DNA of 64,000 nt from JAISFI01 sp031553775 (GTDB lineage: Bacteria; Bacteroidota; Bacteroidia; Bacteroidales; Azobacteroidaceae): the NCBI GenBank assembly GCA_031553775.1, contig JAVBLA010000040.1, forward strand, positions 1 to 64,000, written 5' to 3'. The translations under genes and the position numbers were made by a program. Numbering within the stretch: position 1 is the first letter of the stretch; each line of letters opens with the position of its first letter. Positions 25,256 through 34,147 of the stretch are shown here, one piece after another. The notes under the pieces were generated by a model that saw only the letters and a list, made by a program, of their open reading frames with translations, was not told where the DNA came from and ran no database searches.

Positions 25256-25346
25256 TAAAATATAGGATGCGCCTCAGCAATTTTTGAAAGCAAACTTTCA
25301 TAATTGCATTCGGCTTTCACTATATTTGTCCAAACAAGTTAAACCG

Positions 25347-26051
25347 ATGTATAAGAGAATTCTTTTGAAGTTGAGTGGAGAATCCCTCATGGGAGCCAGG
25401 CAGTATGGGATCGATGAGAACCGCCTGAGAGATTATGCCTTGCAAATCAAGGAGATTGCCGATATGGGCATTCAAATCGGTATTGTAATTGGTGGCGGTA
25501 ATATTTTTCGTGGCTTGAGTGGAACTTCCAAAGGATTCGACCGGGTGAAAGGAGATCAGATGGGAATGCTGGCCACCGTGATCAACAGTTTGGCTTTGCA
25601 CTCGGCATTGGAAAAAGAAGGACAAAAAGCAAAGGTTTTTACGGCAGTCGGTATGGAACCGATAGGAGAATTGTATGCCCGGGATATGGCAGTTGAAGCC
25701 ATGCAGAAAGGTATTGTCGCTATTATTGCGGGAGGTACCGGGAATCCGTTTTTCACTACCGACACAGCATCCGCCCTCCGCGGAATAGAAATAGGAGCAG
25801 AGGTGATGTTGAAAGGTACAAGGGTAGACGGTATTTATACCGCCGATCCGGAAAAAGATCCGTCGGCCGTAAAATTCGATACGATTACATATGATGAAAT
25901 TTACCGGAGAGGGCTGAAAGTAATGGATCTTACGGCAACCACCATGTGTAAGGAAAATAATCTTCCCATTATTGTTTTCGATATGGATACCGTGGGTAAC
26001 CTGAAGAAAGTAATGAGTGGAGAAAAAATAGGAACATTAGTACATAATTAA
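25347..26051 (+). CDS. pyrH: UMP kinase
   Basis: 234 residues from the ATG at 25347 (MYKRILLKLSGESLMG), the normal start; an upstream in-frame start at 25284 includes promoter sequence and is rejected. Amino-acid kinase fold: IGIVIGGGNIFRG at about 48-60, the UMP-binding DQMGMLATVINSLAL, and AGGTGNPFFTTDTASALRG at about 130-148. It phosphorylates UMP to UDP in pyrimidine nucleotide synthesis. Ten bases upstream of frr, the conserved pair. Confidence 0.96.
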   Translation: MYKRILLKLSGESLMGARQYGIDENRLRDYALQIKEIADMGIQIGIVIGGGNIFRGLSGTSKGFDRVKGDQMGMLATVINSLALHSALEKEGQKAKVFTAVGMEPIGELYARDMAVEAMQKGIVAIIAGGTGNPFFTTDTASALRGIEIGAEVMLKGTRVDGIYTADPEKDPSAVKFDTITYDEIYRRGLKVMDLTATTMCKENNLPIIVFDMDTVGNLKKVMSGEKIGTLVHN

Positions 26052-26061
26052 ATTCAATATT

Positions 26062-26622
26062 ATGGTCGACGTAAAATCAATTGAAAAAGCAGCGGAAGAT
26101 AAAATGCAGCATGCTGTTGCGTTTTTGGAAGAAACACTGGCACATATCCGGGCCGGAAAAGCCAATCCCCGTATTCTGGATGGTGTGAAAGTTGATTATT
26201 ATGGAAGTCTTGTTCCTTTGAGTAACGTGGCTTCGGTCAACACTCCGGATGCCAAAACGATTACGGTAATGCCATGGGAAAAGAATATGCTGCATGTGAT
26301 CGAAAAAGCGATCATGAACTCAGATGTAGGTATTACTCCCGAGAATAACGGTGAAATTATCCGTTTAGGCATTCCTCCTCTGACTGAAGAACGCCGGAAG
26401 CAACTGGTGAAGCAATCCAAAGCTGAAGCGGAAAATGCCAAGGTCAGTATCCGTAATGCGCGCCGGGATGCCATCGAAGCTGTCAAGAAATCAGTCAAAG
26501 AAGGTACGCCGGAAGATGTGGCAAAGGACAGCGAAGCCAGTCTCCAGAAACTTCACGACAAGTATGTGAAAAAAGCGGAGGACGTTTTGGCTGCTAAGGA
26601 AAAGGAAATAATGACCGTTTAA
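26062..26622 (+). CDS. frr: Ribosome recycling factor
   Basis: 186 residues. It carries LAHIRAGKANPRILDGVKVDYYG at about 27-50 and the long helical bundle with IPPLTEERRKQLVKQSK at about 108-125. With EF-G it splits post-termination ribosomes. It is co-transcribed with pyrH and followed by a REP-like hairpin. Confidence 0.97.
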   Translation: MVDVKSIEKAAEDKMQHAVAFLEETLAHIRAGKANPRILDGVKVDYYGSLVPLSNVASVNTPDAKTITVMPWEKNMLHVIEKAIMNSDVGITPENNGEIIRLGIPPLTEERRKQLVKQSKAEAENAKVSIRNARRDAIEAVKKSVKEGTPEDVAKDSEASLQKLHDKYVKKAEDVLAAKEKEIMTV

Positions 26623-26657
26623 CGGATACTTGTTAGTGTCTGTTAGTTTCGTGTCAA

Positions 26658-26747
26658 AAATACCTGTCATTGCGAGTGATAGCGAAGCAATCGATTGCTA
26701 TTATCAGGAAGTTGCTTCATTGTTCTTATTCGTAATGACAGGTATTT
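26658..26747. repeat. REP-like hairpin, copy 2
   Basis: AAATACCTGTCATTGCGAG on the left and CGTAATGACAGGTATTT (26731-26747) on the right form the outer arms, with GAAGCAATC and GTTGCTTC inside. It is a diverged copy of the element at 5123. The arms have matching changes (ACCTGTCAT/ATGACAGGT), so base pairing is kept while sequence drifts. It fills the frr-rsgA gap and may serve as terminator. Confidence 0.8.
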
Positions 26748-26762
26748 AAGACAATAGATTGT

Positions 26763-27695
26763 ATGAACGGATTAGTAATCAAGAATACAGGCAGCTGGTA
26801 CCAGGTTAAAACGGTCGACGGTCGATCTGTAGAATGTAAAATCAAAGGGAATTTTCGTTTAAAAGGAATCAGAAGTACGAATCCGGTGACTGTGGGCGAC
26901 CGGGTATCGATTGAAGAAAATGCCGAAGGGACCGCTTTTATCACTCAAATTGACGACCGGAAAAATTACATTATCCGAAAAGCCTCCAACCTGTCGAAAC
27001 AATCCCACATCATTGCCGCTAATTTAGACCAGGCCTTTTTGATTGTCACGGTTAACTATCCGCTTACTTCCACTACATTTATCGACCGCTTTCTGGCTAC
27101 TGCTGAAGCCTACCGGATACCAGTCCGGCTCCTGTTCAATAAAACCGACCGTTATAGCGAAGAAGATACCGAATATATGCATAGCCTGATACATTTGTAT
27201 GAAACCATCGGTTATCCCTGTACCCGGCTTTCTGCTTTGAAAGATGATAATTTGAAGGAGTTGGAGTCGTTATTGAAAGATAAGATTACATTGTTCTCCG
27301 GTCACTCCGGTGTTGGAAAATCCACCCTTATCAATCGCATTCTGCCTGAGGTTCAGCTGAAAACAGGAGATATTTCCGAATACCATAATAAAGGGATGCA
27401 TACCACTACATTTTCCGAGATGCACGAACTCCCATCCGGAGGTTATATTATCGATACTCCTGGAATCAAGGGTTTTGGAACAATCGATATGGAAGAGGCG
27501 GAGGTATCTCATTATTTTCCAGAAATTTTTAAATTTTCTGAAAAGTGCCGTTTCAACAACTGTACACATCAGCGGGAACCGGGTTGTGCAGTTTTACAGG
27601 CTGTGGAAGATCATTATATCAGCCAATCGCGTTATAACAGTTACCTGAATATTTTAAAAGATAAGGAAGAGGGGAAGTACCGGGAGGCTTTTTAA
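26763..27695 (+). CDS. rsgA: Ribosome small subunit-dependent GTPase A
   Basis: 310 residues. Circularly permuted GTPase: N-terminal OB fold (1-70), G4 NKTD at 126-129 before G1 GHSGVGKS at 180-187, G3 DTPG at 231-234. C-terminal zinc knuckle C262, C267, H269, C275. It checks late 30S maturation. The end of the gene forms a hairpin with the sequence just after its stop, shared with the convergent mutS end. Confidence 0.95.
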   Translation: MNGLVIKNTGSWYQVKTVDGRSVECKIKGNFRLKGIRSTNPVTVGDRVSIEENAEGTAFITQIDDRKNYIIRKASNLSKQSHIIAANLDQAFLIVTVNYPLTSTTFIDRFLATAEAYRIPVRLLFNKTDRYSEEDTEYMHSLIHLYETIGYPCTRLSALKDDNLKELESLLKDKITLFSGHSGVGKSTLINRILPEVQLKTGDISEYHNKGMHTTTFSEMHELPSGGYIIDTPGIKGFGTIDMEEAEVSHYFPEIFKFSEKCRFNNCTHQREPGCAVLQAVEDHYISQSRYNSYLNILKDKEEGKYREAF

Positions 27696-27706
27696 GCCCG
27701 GTTTTT
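27679..27706 (+). terminator. Terminator overlapping the 3' end of rsgA
   Basis: ACCGGG (27679-27684, in the last codons of rsgA) pairs with CCCGGT (27697-27702), followed by TTTTT. It separates the converging rsgA and mutS transcripts. Confidence 0.6.
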
Positions 27707-30317
27707 ATTTCCCTTTGATAATCCGTTTGATCTCGTTCAGCTTATTCAGGGCTTCGATCGGGGTCAGGTTATTTACATCCAGGTTCTTGATCTCGTCGCT
27801 GACCTGGGAGAGTACCGGATCGTCTAACTGGAAGAAACTCAATTGGTAGCCTTCCCTTTCCGTAGATATTTTCTTCATGGGTTTTCCCATGCCGTTTTTC
27901 CTGTTGTCCGATTCTAATTGATGAAGTATTTCGTTAGAGCGTTTGACAATGCTTTGAGGCATTCCGGCCATTTTGGCCACATGTATACCGAAACTATGTT
28001 CACTTCCTCCTTTCACTAATTTGCGGAGAAATATCACCTTATTATCGATCTCCTTTACGGAAACATTATAATTTTTGATCCGTTTGAACGATTTTTCCAT
28101 TTCGTTCAACTCGTGGTAGTGCGTAGCGAAAAGGGTTTTAGCCCTTGCTTTCGGGTGTTCATGGATGTATTCAACAATGGCCCAGGCAATGGAAATTCCA
28201 TCGTAGGTAGAAGTTCCCCTTCCCAGTTCATCGAAGAGGATCAGGCTTTTGTGGGAAAGGTTATTGATGATATCTGATGCTTCGTTCATCTCTACCATGA
28301 AAGTAGATTCGCCGAGGGATATATTATCACTGGCACCTACCCGGGTGAAAATCTTATCCACCAGTCCTATTTTAGCCGATTCGGCCGGAACAAAAGAACC
28401 GATCTGAGCCATCAGGGTAATCAGTGCTGTTTGTCGCAAAAGGGCAGATTTACCGGCCATATTCGGTCCGGTAATGATAATAATCTGCTGTTTGTTACTG
28501 TCTAAATAAACATCATTGGCAATATAAGGTTCTCCCGGAGGCAGTTGTTTTTCGATGACCGGATGCCTTCCGTTTTTGATATCCAATACATCGCTTTCGT
28601 TCACACAGGGGCGGATATATTTGTTTTGTTGAGCGGTAACAGCAAAGGAAAGCAGGCAGTCCAGGCGGGCGATTTGTCCGGCATTGGTCTGAACAGGAGC
28701 GATAAAGTCCATCAATGCCAGTATCAATTCGTTATAGATCTGGGTTTCCAATGTGAGAATTTTTTCTTCTGCTCCCAGTATTTTTTCTTCGTAGACTTTC
28801 AGCTCTTCGGTAATATAGCGCTCAGCCTGAGTCAATGTCTGTTTCCGGATCCAATCGGCAGGTACTTTGTCTTTATGGACATTACGAACCTCGATATAAT
28901 ACCCGAATACATTATTGTAACTGACTTTCAACGAAGGAATTCCTGTCCGTTCACTTTCCCGTTGCTGGATATGTAGCAGGTAATCTTTTCCTGAGTAGGC
29001 TATGTTCCTGAGTTCGTCTAAGTCAGGATTAATACCCTTGCGGATGACTTGCCCCTTGTTCATCAATACCGGAGGGTCCGGTTCTATTTCCCGCTCGATT
29101 TTTTCTGTAATTTCCCGGCAGAGATTCAGTTTCTGCCCGATTTCCTGCAGGCTTTTTTCATCTGAATCCAGGCAGGATTCCTTGATTGGTTCCAGCGCAT
29201 TTAATGCAACTTTCAGTTGGATCACTTCCCTCGGATTGACCCGTCCGACAGCTACTTTCGAGATGATGCGTTCCAGGTCGCCTATTAAAGAAAGTTGCTG
29301 TTCCAACATTTCTTTGAGTTCCGGGTGGCGGAAAAAATATTCCACTACCGACAGGCGGTCTTCTATGGCTTTGACTTCTTTTAAAGGGAAGACGATCCAG
29401 CGCTTCAGCAGCCGGGCACCCATAGGAGTGATGGTATGGTCAAGAATATCGAGCAACGATTTACCCCCTTCATTCATGGTGCCAAGGAGCTCGAGGCTGC
29501 GGATGGTATATTTATCTAAACGGACAAAACGATCTTCTTCTATTCTCGATAATGTTGTAATATGTCCGGTTTGCGCATGATGTGTCAGATCCAGGTAGTG
29601 CAGAATAGCTCCAGACGCTACGATTCCATCTTTCAGATCCTGTACTCCGAAGCCTTTCAGGCCTTTGGTATCGAATTGTTTCAACAGACGATCGCCGGCT
29701 GCGTCCCCGGTAAATACCCAGTCGTCCATTTCGAAAGTCAGCAGTTTATTTCCGAAAGCCTCTTCGAAAGCTTTCCGTTTCCCTTTCTCGTAGAGTACTT
29801 CTTTGGGTTGGAAACTGCCCAGCAGCTTATCGATATAGTGAGCCGGACCTTCTGCTGTCAGGAACTCGCCTGTAGAAATATCCAGGAAGGAAATACCACA
29901 ATTGTTTTTGTTGAAATGAACGGCAGCAAGAAAGTTATTTTCCTTGTGGTTCAATACATTATCATTAATGGATACACCTGGGGTTACCAATTCCGTGATT
30001 CCCCGTTTGACTAATTTTTTGGTTAGTTTGGGGTCTTCCAACTGATCGCAGATGGCTACCCTTTTCCCTGCACGTACTAATTTAGGCAGGTAGGTATCCA
30101 GTGCATGGTGGGGAAACCCTGCCAATTCCACGAATTGTGCGGAACCATTGGAGCGGCGGGTCAGTGTGATTCCCAAAATTTCGGAAGAAGCAATGGCATC
30201 GGAGGAAAATGTTTCGTAGAAGTCGCCTACCCTGAATAGCAGAATTGCATCCGGATGTTTGGATTTAATATCAAGATATTGCTTCATCAGCGGGGTTTCG
30301 ACGATTTCTTTGGCCAT
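27705..30317 (-). CDS. mutS: DNA mismatch repair protein MutS
   Basis: 870 residues, usual MutS1 length. The mismatch-reading domain starts TPLMKQYLDIKSKHPDAILLFRVGDFYETF, with the Phe-x-Glu element (FYET). Walker A GPNMAGKSALLRQ lies at about 618-630, Walker B LILFDELGRGTSTYDG at about 697-712 and the FATHYHEL helix at about 738. A C-terminal helix-turn-helix dimerises the ATPase. It recognises base mismatches and recruits MutL. It is transcribed alone; its promoter faces that of a lipoprotein gene. Confidence 0.97.
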   Translation of the reverse strand: MAKEIVETPLMKQYLDIKSKHPDAILLFRVGDFYETFSSDAIASSEILGITLTRRSNGSAQFVELAGFPHHALDTYLPKLVRAGKRVAICDQLEDPKLTKKLVKRGITELVTPGVSINDNVLNHKENNFLAAVHFNKNNCGISFLDISTGEFLTAEGPAHYIDKLLGSFQPKEVLYEKGKRKAFEEAFGNKLLTFEMDDWVFTGDAAGDRLLKQFDTKGLKGFGVQDLKDGIVASGAILHYLDLTHHAQTGHITTLSRIEEDRFVRLDKYTIRSLELLGTMNEGGKSLLDILDHTITPMGARLLKRWIVFPLKEVKAIEDRLSVVEYFFRHPELKEMLEQQLSLIGDLERIISKVAVGRVNPREVIQLKVALNALEPIKESCLDSDEKSLQEIGQKLNLCREITEKIEREIEPDPPVLMNKGQVIRKGINPDLDELRNIAYSGKDYLLHIQQRESERTGIPSLKVSYNNVFGYYIEVRNVHKDKVPADWIRKQTLTQAERYITEELKVYEEKILGAEEKILTLETQIYNELILALMDFIAPVQTNAGQIARLDCLLSFAVTAQQNKYIRPCVNESDVLDIKNGRHPVIEKQLPPGEPYIANDVYLDSNKQQIIIITGPNMAGKSALLRQTALITLMAQIGSFVPAESAKIGLVDKIFTRVGASDNISLGESTFMVEMNEASDIINNLSHKSLILFDELGRGTSTYDGISIAWAIVEYIHEHPKARAKTLFATHYHELNEMEKSFKRIKNYNVSVKEIDNKVIFLRKLVKGGSEHSFGIHVAKMAGMPQSIVKRSNEILHQLESDNRKNGMGKPMKKISTEREGYQLSFFQLDDPVLSQVSDEIKNLDVNNLTPIEALNKLNEIKRIIKGK

Positions 30318-30356
30318 GAGCTCTCAGTTTTTTATTGCATTAAAATTTGCGGAAAA

Positions 30357-30387
30357 CAAAGGTACGGAGATTTTTCGGGATGTCAAA
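30357..30387 (-). promoter_or_regulatory. Promoter of mutS
   Basis: On the minus strand TTTG (30387-30384), a 19-base spacer and TACCTTTG (30364-30357) match the consensus, about 40 bases upstream of the mutS ATG. Confidence 0.7.
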
Positions 30388-30424
30388 ACTGCTTTTTCTT
30401 TTTTTATCATCCGCTGAAAAACCG

Positions 30425-30432
30425 TATATTTG
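30425..30432 (+). promoter_or_regulatory. -7 element for the lipoprotein-Wzi pair
   Basis: TATATTTG fits TAnnTTTG, 20 bases upstream of the lipoprotein ATG. No TTTG at the proper distance. It is divergent from the mutS promoter. Confidence 0.5.
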
Positions 30433-30452
30433 CGATTGCTAATCATATCCGC

Positions 30453-30878
30453 ATGAAAAAAATATTGTTTTCAGTCTTTATTTTTCTCTTTTTTTTATCC
30501 TGTTCCGATGAGCCTGAACACCGGATCAGTGGACAGTGGCAATTGAAGGAAATCACGGAAAACGGATTGACATCTAAGGTCGATACCCTTTTTTACAGCT
30601 TTCAGCGAGGTGTTATTTTTGCATTTACGGCTTTGATCAATCCTGACTCGACTTCTATTTCATATGGATATCTGGATTTTCCATCGGAGAGGGAAATGGT
30701 AATCAGTATGGATACAACGAAAGATACATCCGGCAGTTATTATTTGAATATGCCTGGCGATTTTAAACGATTATCCGGTTGGGATGACTATACACAGCAA
30801 TTCCGGATTGAAAAAATAGACCATAAGAAACTTATTCTTTCATCGGCATCCAAAATTTATTATTTTAATAAGTACTGA
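30453..30878 (+). CDS. Small lipoprotein, lipocalin-like
   Basis: 141 residues from the ATG at 30453 (MKKILFSVFIFLFFLSC, lipobox Cys at about 17). A longer frame from 30255 overlaps mutS and is rejected. The mature part begins RISGQWQLKEITENG, the opening strand of Bacteroidota lipocalin-like proteins, and ends LILSSASKIYYFNKY. No catalytic residues. It overlaps in operon with the Wzi-like gene, one base apart. Role unknown. Confidence 0.65.
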   Translation: MKKILFSVFIFLFFLSCSDEPEHRISGQWQLKEITENGLTSKVDTLFYSFQRGVIFAFTALINPDSTSISYGYLDFPSEREMVISMDTTKDTSGSYYLNMPGDFKRLSGWDDYTQQFRIEKIDHKKLILSSASKIYYFNKY

Positions 30879-30879
30879 G

Positions 30880-32373
30880 ATGAGAAATATTCTTTTGATT
30901 TTTTGTTGTTATCTGCTGGCATCGCAGTATATATTATCTCAGGAAAAGAAAACTTTTTACAGGTCAGAGGCATTCGGCTCTTTTTCCACAGGGGAGAATA
31001 CCCCGTTCTGGATGTTATCTCATCATTGGGGAATGGTTCCGCTGAAGGCGAATAATTTTTATCTCCGCGGAGGTGTATTTCATGATCAGGAGATTGACCG
31101 TGACTGGTCGTTCAAACTCGGACTGGATATTGCGGGTTCTTCTCCTCATGCTTACGGAGATATATGGGTGCAACAGCTTTATGGAGAATTGAACTGGAAA
31201 AGCCTGCGCCTGAATATCGGGGCGAAAGAAGATTATACTTCCCTGTTAGATCCGTACCTGAGTTCAGGTGATTTTGACAGGTCGAACAATGCCCGGCCGT
31301 TACCGGAGGTTAAAGCCAGTATTCCCGATTTTATTCAGGTTCCATACACTAAAGGCAATATGTATATCAAAGGGGATTTTGCCATTGGAAAATATTTAGA
31401 CGGTAACTGGCAGGAAGACAGGGCACTTCCTTATAATCAATCGTATACAAAAGATATTTTATCCCATCACAAGTCGATTTCTTTTCGTTTCGGTAATATA
31501 AATAAAAAGAACCGTCTTCAGTTCATTGCTGAAATGGATCATCAGGTACAATGGGGAGGAGTTTTGTATTCATACTGGGGAGGGAAATACCATATACAGG
31601 ATCAACCACAAGGGTTGGATGATTTTTTACGGGTAATGATCGCTAAAGAGGGGAGTAACAGTTCTTCCGGAGCAGACAGTGCATATGTAGCAGGATCTCA
31701 GGTAGGAAGTTATTTATTCCGGTTCGATTACAGGATAAAAAACAATGATATATTGAGTCTTTACCTGCATCATTTTTTTGATGACGGGTCGGGTATGGTT
31801 TTTGAAAATTACAGGGATATGTTGTTGGGATTTCAATATAAAACCTCTCAAAAACGTTTTCTCTCGAATGCCGTTTTCGAATATATTTATACTAAACATC
31901 AAACCGGTCCGATCCATTTCAATCTCCAGATGGATGATGCTCACAATAATATCCGAAACAGGGGGAACGGGAATGATAATTACTATAACAATACAGATTA
32001 TGTGCAGGGCAGATCGTATTACGGAAGGACGATGGGTACTCCTTTATTCCTTTCTCCCGAATACAATGAGGATGGCAGGCTGAATTTTAAAAGTACCCGG
32101 ATTATATCTTTCCATTTAGGATTGGAAGGATATCTTCATTCCCGTCTGATGTATCGCATCCTGGCTACTAGCGGACAAACCTGGGGAAGATATTATGTGC
32201 CCTTTGTTTCTGTAAGAGAAGGCTTTGCTTCTAATCTGGATCTGATATACAATTATCCCCGGATTAAAGGCCTGGATTTGAAAATCTCAGTGGGCTTCAA
32301 TACCGGGGAATTTTTTGATGATGATTGCTTTGGTGCCGGGATTACGGTAACTAAGAGGGGAATTATCCGATAA
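30880..32373 (+). CDS. Capsule assembly Wzi-family outer-membrane protein
   Basis: 497 residues with a signal peptide ending at about residue 20 (LASQYILSQ). The start of the mature part (FYRSEAFGSFSTGENTPFWMLSHHWGMVPLKANNFYLRGG) and the regular beta-strand pattern fit the capsule-assembly Wzi family, a barrel with lectin-like capsule binding. It lies directly beside the polysaccharide locus but in the opposite direction and converging with its last gene, a Wza-like exporter, so it may hold that polymer to the cell surface. In Bacteroidota such genes also occur away from capsule loci. Confidence 0.75.
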   Translation: MRNILLIFCCYLLASQYILSQEKKTFYRSEAFGSFSTGENTPFWMLSHHWGMVPLKANNFYLRGGVFHDQEIDRDWSFKLGLDIAGSSPHAYGDIWVQQLYGELNWKSLRLNIGAKEDYTSLLDPYLSSGDFDRSNNARPLPEVKASIPDFIQVPYTKGNMYIKGDFAIGKYLDGNWQEDRALPYNQSYTKDILSHHKSISFRFGNINKKNRLQFIAEMDHQVQWGGVLYSYWGGKYHIQDQPQGLDDFLRVMIAKEGSNSSSGADSAYVAGSQVGSYLFRFDYRIKNNDILSLYLHHFFDDGSGMVFENYRDMLLGFQYKTSQKRFLSNAVFEYIYTKHQTGPIHFNLQMDDAHNNIRNRGNGNDNYYNNTDYVQGRSYYGRTMGTPLFLSPEYNEDGRLNFKSTRIISFHLGLEGYLHSRLMYRILATSGQTWGRYYVPFVSVREGFASNLDLIYNYPRIKGLDLKISVGFNTGEFFDDDCFGAGITVTKRGIIR

Positions 32374-32420
32374 AAATCATTTTCGGTTAGGATTGTATTT
32401 TTATTTACTGAATATATTTC

Positions 32421-33218
32421 CTATTTAAACACAGTTACCAATAAAGTTACCACAGAAATCAATGTAGAAACTATACTGATGGTTAAGTTTTCTGTAGCAC
32501 CGATGGAAGCACTATTTCCTCTTGCCTTATTGGGTTCAATATACAAAATATCATTTTGCTGCATGTAGAAATATGGAGATAATGCTAAGTTTTTATCTTG
32601 CAGGTTTAAGCGGACATACTGCTTGGAACCGTCCACGTCTTCCCTTATTAACAGGATATTATCCCGTTTCCCAAAAATAGTTAAGTCTCCAGCCATCGCC
32701 AAAGCTTCCATAATGTTGACATTTTCGGTAGGAAAAGTATATACACCCGGGCGATTAACCTCTCCCATCACTGAAACACGATAATTCACATAACGTACAG
32801 TAACGATCGGTTCTTGGGTAACATGTTTGGGATAAATCTGAGACTTGATCATTTCTTCTACTTCATTTCGTGTTTTTCCCCGTATATGCAGTTTTCCGAG
32901 TACCGGAAATTCTATATCACCGTTTGTATCTACAATATATGACTGAATACCCAAGGTAGAGGTTGTGACAACCGAGCCATCAGTCTGCATCGGCATAATG
33001 GGTAAGTTAAATGAAATCACCCCCATTGGATCTATAGCATTGACATAAATGGTCAACAAGTCTCCCGGTTTAATTCTTGCAGTATTTTCCTTTACAGTGG
33101 ATAATTGTTCCGGAGTTAGTGTTTCCACATTCTTCAGGTATCCCATTTTTTTATAGGATCCGCAAGACGACAAAATAAGCAGCAGGCATAAAACCGAAGA
33201 TAGTATTTTAGCATTCAT
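32421..33218 (-). CDS. Wza-like polysaccharide export lipoprotein
   Basis: 265 residues. Lipoprotein signal (ILSSVLCLLLILSSCGSYKKMG, Cys at about 19). The Poly_export domain is at about 45-150 (ARIKPGDLLTIYVNA, DTNGDIEFPVLGKLHIRGKT, EPIVTVRYVNYRVSVMGEVNRPGVYTFP), followed by an SLBB domain. A hydrophobic C-terminal segment (LTISIVSTLISVVTLLVTVF) would span the membrane. It forms the outer-membrane exit for the polymer made by the genes upstream. It is the last gene of the locus, far from its usual partner Wzc, which is the first. Confidence 0.9.
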   Translation of the reverse strand: MNAKILSSVLCLLLILSSCGSYKKMGYLKNVETLTPEQLSTVKENTARIKPGDLLTIYVNAIDPMGVISFNLPIMPMQTDGSVVTTSTLGIQSYIVDTNGDIEFPVLGKLHIRGKTRNEVEEMIKSQIYPKHVTQEPIVTVRYVNYRVSVMGEVNRPGVYTFPTENVNIMEALAMAGDLTIFGKRDNILLIREDVDGSKQYVRLNLQDKNLALSPYFYMQQNDILYIEPNKARGNSASIGATENLTISIVSTLISVVTLLVTVFK

Positions 33219-33282
33219 AATTAAAAATTAAATTTTATACACAGAAATAACGGGGTTTTTACTATAATATTGTGCGTAGGTA

Positions 33283-34146
33283 TCATTTCAGATAGGTTTC
33301 TATCAGATCTTTAGTCTCCTGAATATGATTTTTAGAGGATGCTCCGAAAAGAACAGATTCTATTTTAGGGAAATGTTGCAAATATTCAACAGCCTCTTTC
33401 GGTTTTAAGGCACCTGCGGCTAATATTTGCATGGCAACGGGCCGGAATTCTTTTTCTTCCAGGTATTTTTCGTATAACTCTTTTCCTCCGGACATCCTGA
33501 ACCCGATTTTATTCATGGAAAAGCAGACGATTGGATTAGTAATGCCCACAGAATTCAGTGCATCTACTAAAGCAGGCATATTCATAGTGATATAGCCTGG
33601 CTCCGCATGGTATTTTTTTCGTATATAGGTATCGTATTCTACGAAAAGATCATACATTTTCAAACCGAGAATCATATCTGTAATTACATTCTGGATAAAA
33701 ATAACCGGGGTATTGATTCCCTGAAACATTTTCATTTCCGCATCAACCAGGATTTGCATCAATTTTCCGAAATCTTTATTAAGGAAAGCCAGGCCTCCTT
33801 TGGCAAAGGTACCCAAAATATTTCCCGGGACATATTGTTGGATGGTCCCCATAATTCCTAATTCCGTTACAGCATTGGCATATTTATGCGCATAAGGCAT
33901 GCAAGGGAATATTTTAAATTCACGATATTTTTCAGGATTTTTCCTTATATGAGAACAAATATTCGCAATCCGGTCGTGCGTGGTACACATAAACGTATGA
34001 ATCCCTGTTTCGATGGCAGTATCCAGCACTTTGACGATAGCATCATCGTCTTTGAACTGCATGGATTGTTGTCTGGATTTTTCATCTGACAGGTGATTGA
34101 CTGCAAAAAACTGATTATCGCCAAATAGAACTTTATCCATCTCCAT
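33283..34146 (-). CDS. Aldo-keto-reductase-like TIM-barrel protein
   Basis: 287 residues. The start MEMDKVLFGDNQFFAVNHLSD and the end RPVAMQILAAGALKPKEAVEYL followed by IESVLFGASSKNHIQETKDLIE follow the last strands of the aldo-keto reductase barrel, where the second stretch binds NADP phosphate. The canonical catalytic Tyr/Lys pair is not obvious by eye, so it may be a divergent or non-redox member. It is one base from the Gfo/Idh/MocA gene upstream, so the two probably act on one sugar intermediate. Substrate unknown. Confidence 0.5.
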   Translation of the reverse strand: MEMDKVLFGDNQFFAVNHLSDEKSRQQSMQFKDDDAIVKVLDTAIETGIHTFMCTTHDRIANICSHIRKNPEKYREFKIFPCMPYAHKYANAVTELGIMGTIQQYVPGNILGTFAKGGLAFLNKDFGKLMQILVDAEMKMFQGINTPVIFIQNVITDMILGLKMYDLFVEYDTYIRKKYHAEPGYITMNMPALVDALNSVGITNPIVCFSMNKIGFRMSGGKELYEKYLEEKEFRPVAMQILAAGALKPKEAVEYLQHFPKIESVLFGASSKNHIQETKDLIETYLK

Positions 34147-34147
34147 G

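Noticed and set aside
27705..30317. Antisense frames of 140-190 codons in mutS
   Set aside because: Shadow frames; none has a promoter, leader or recognisable domain.
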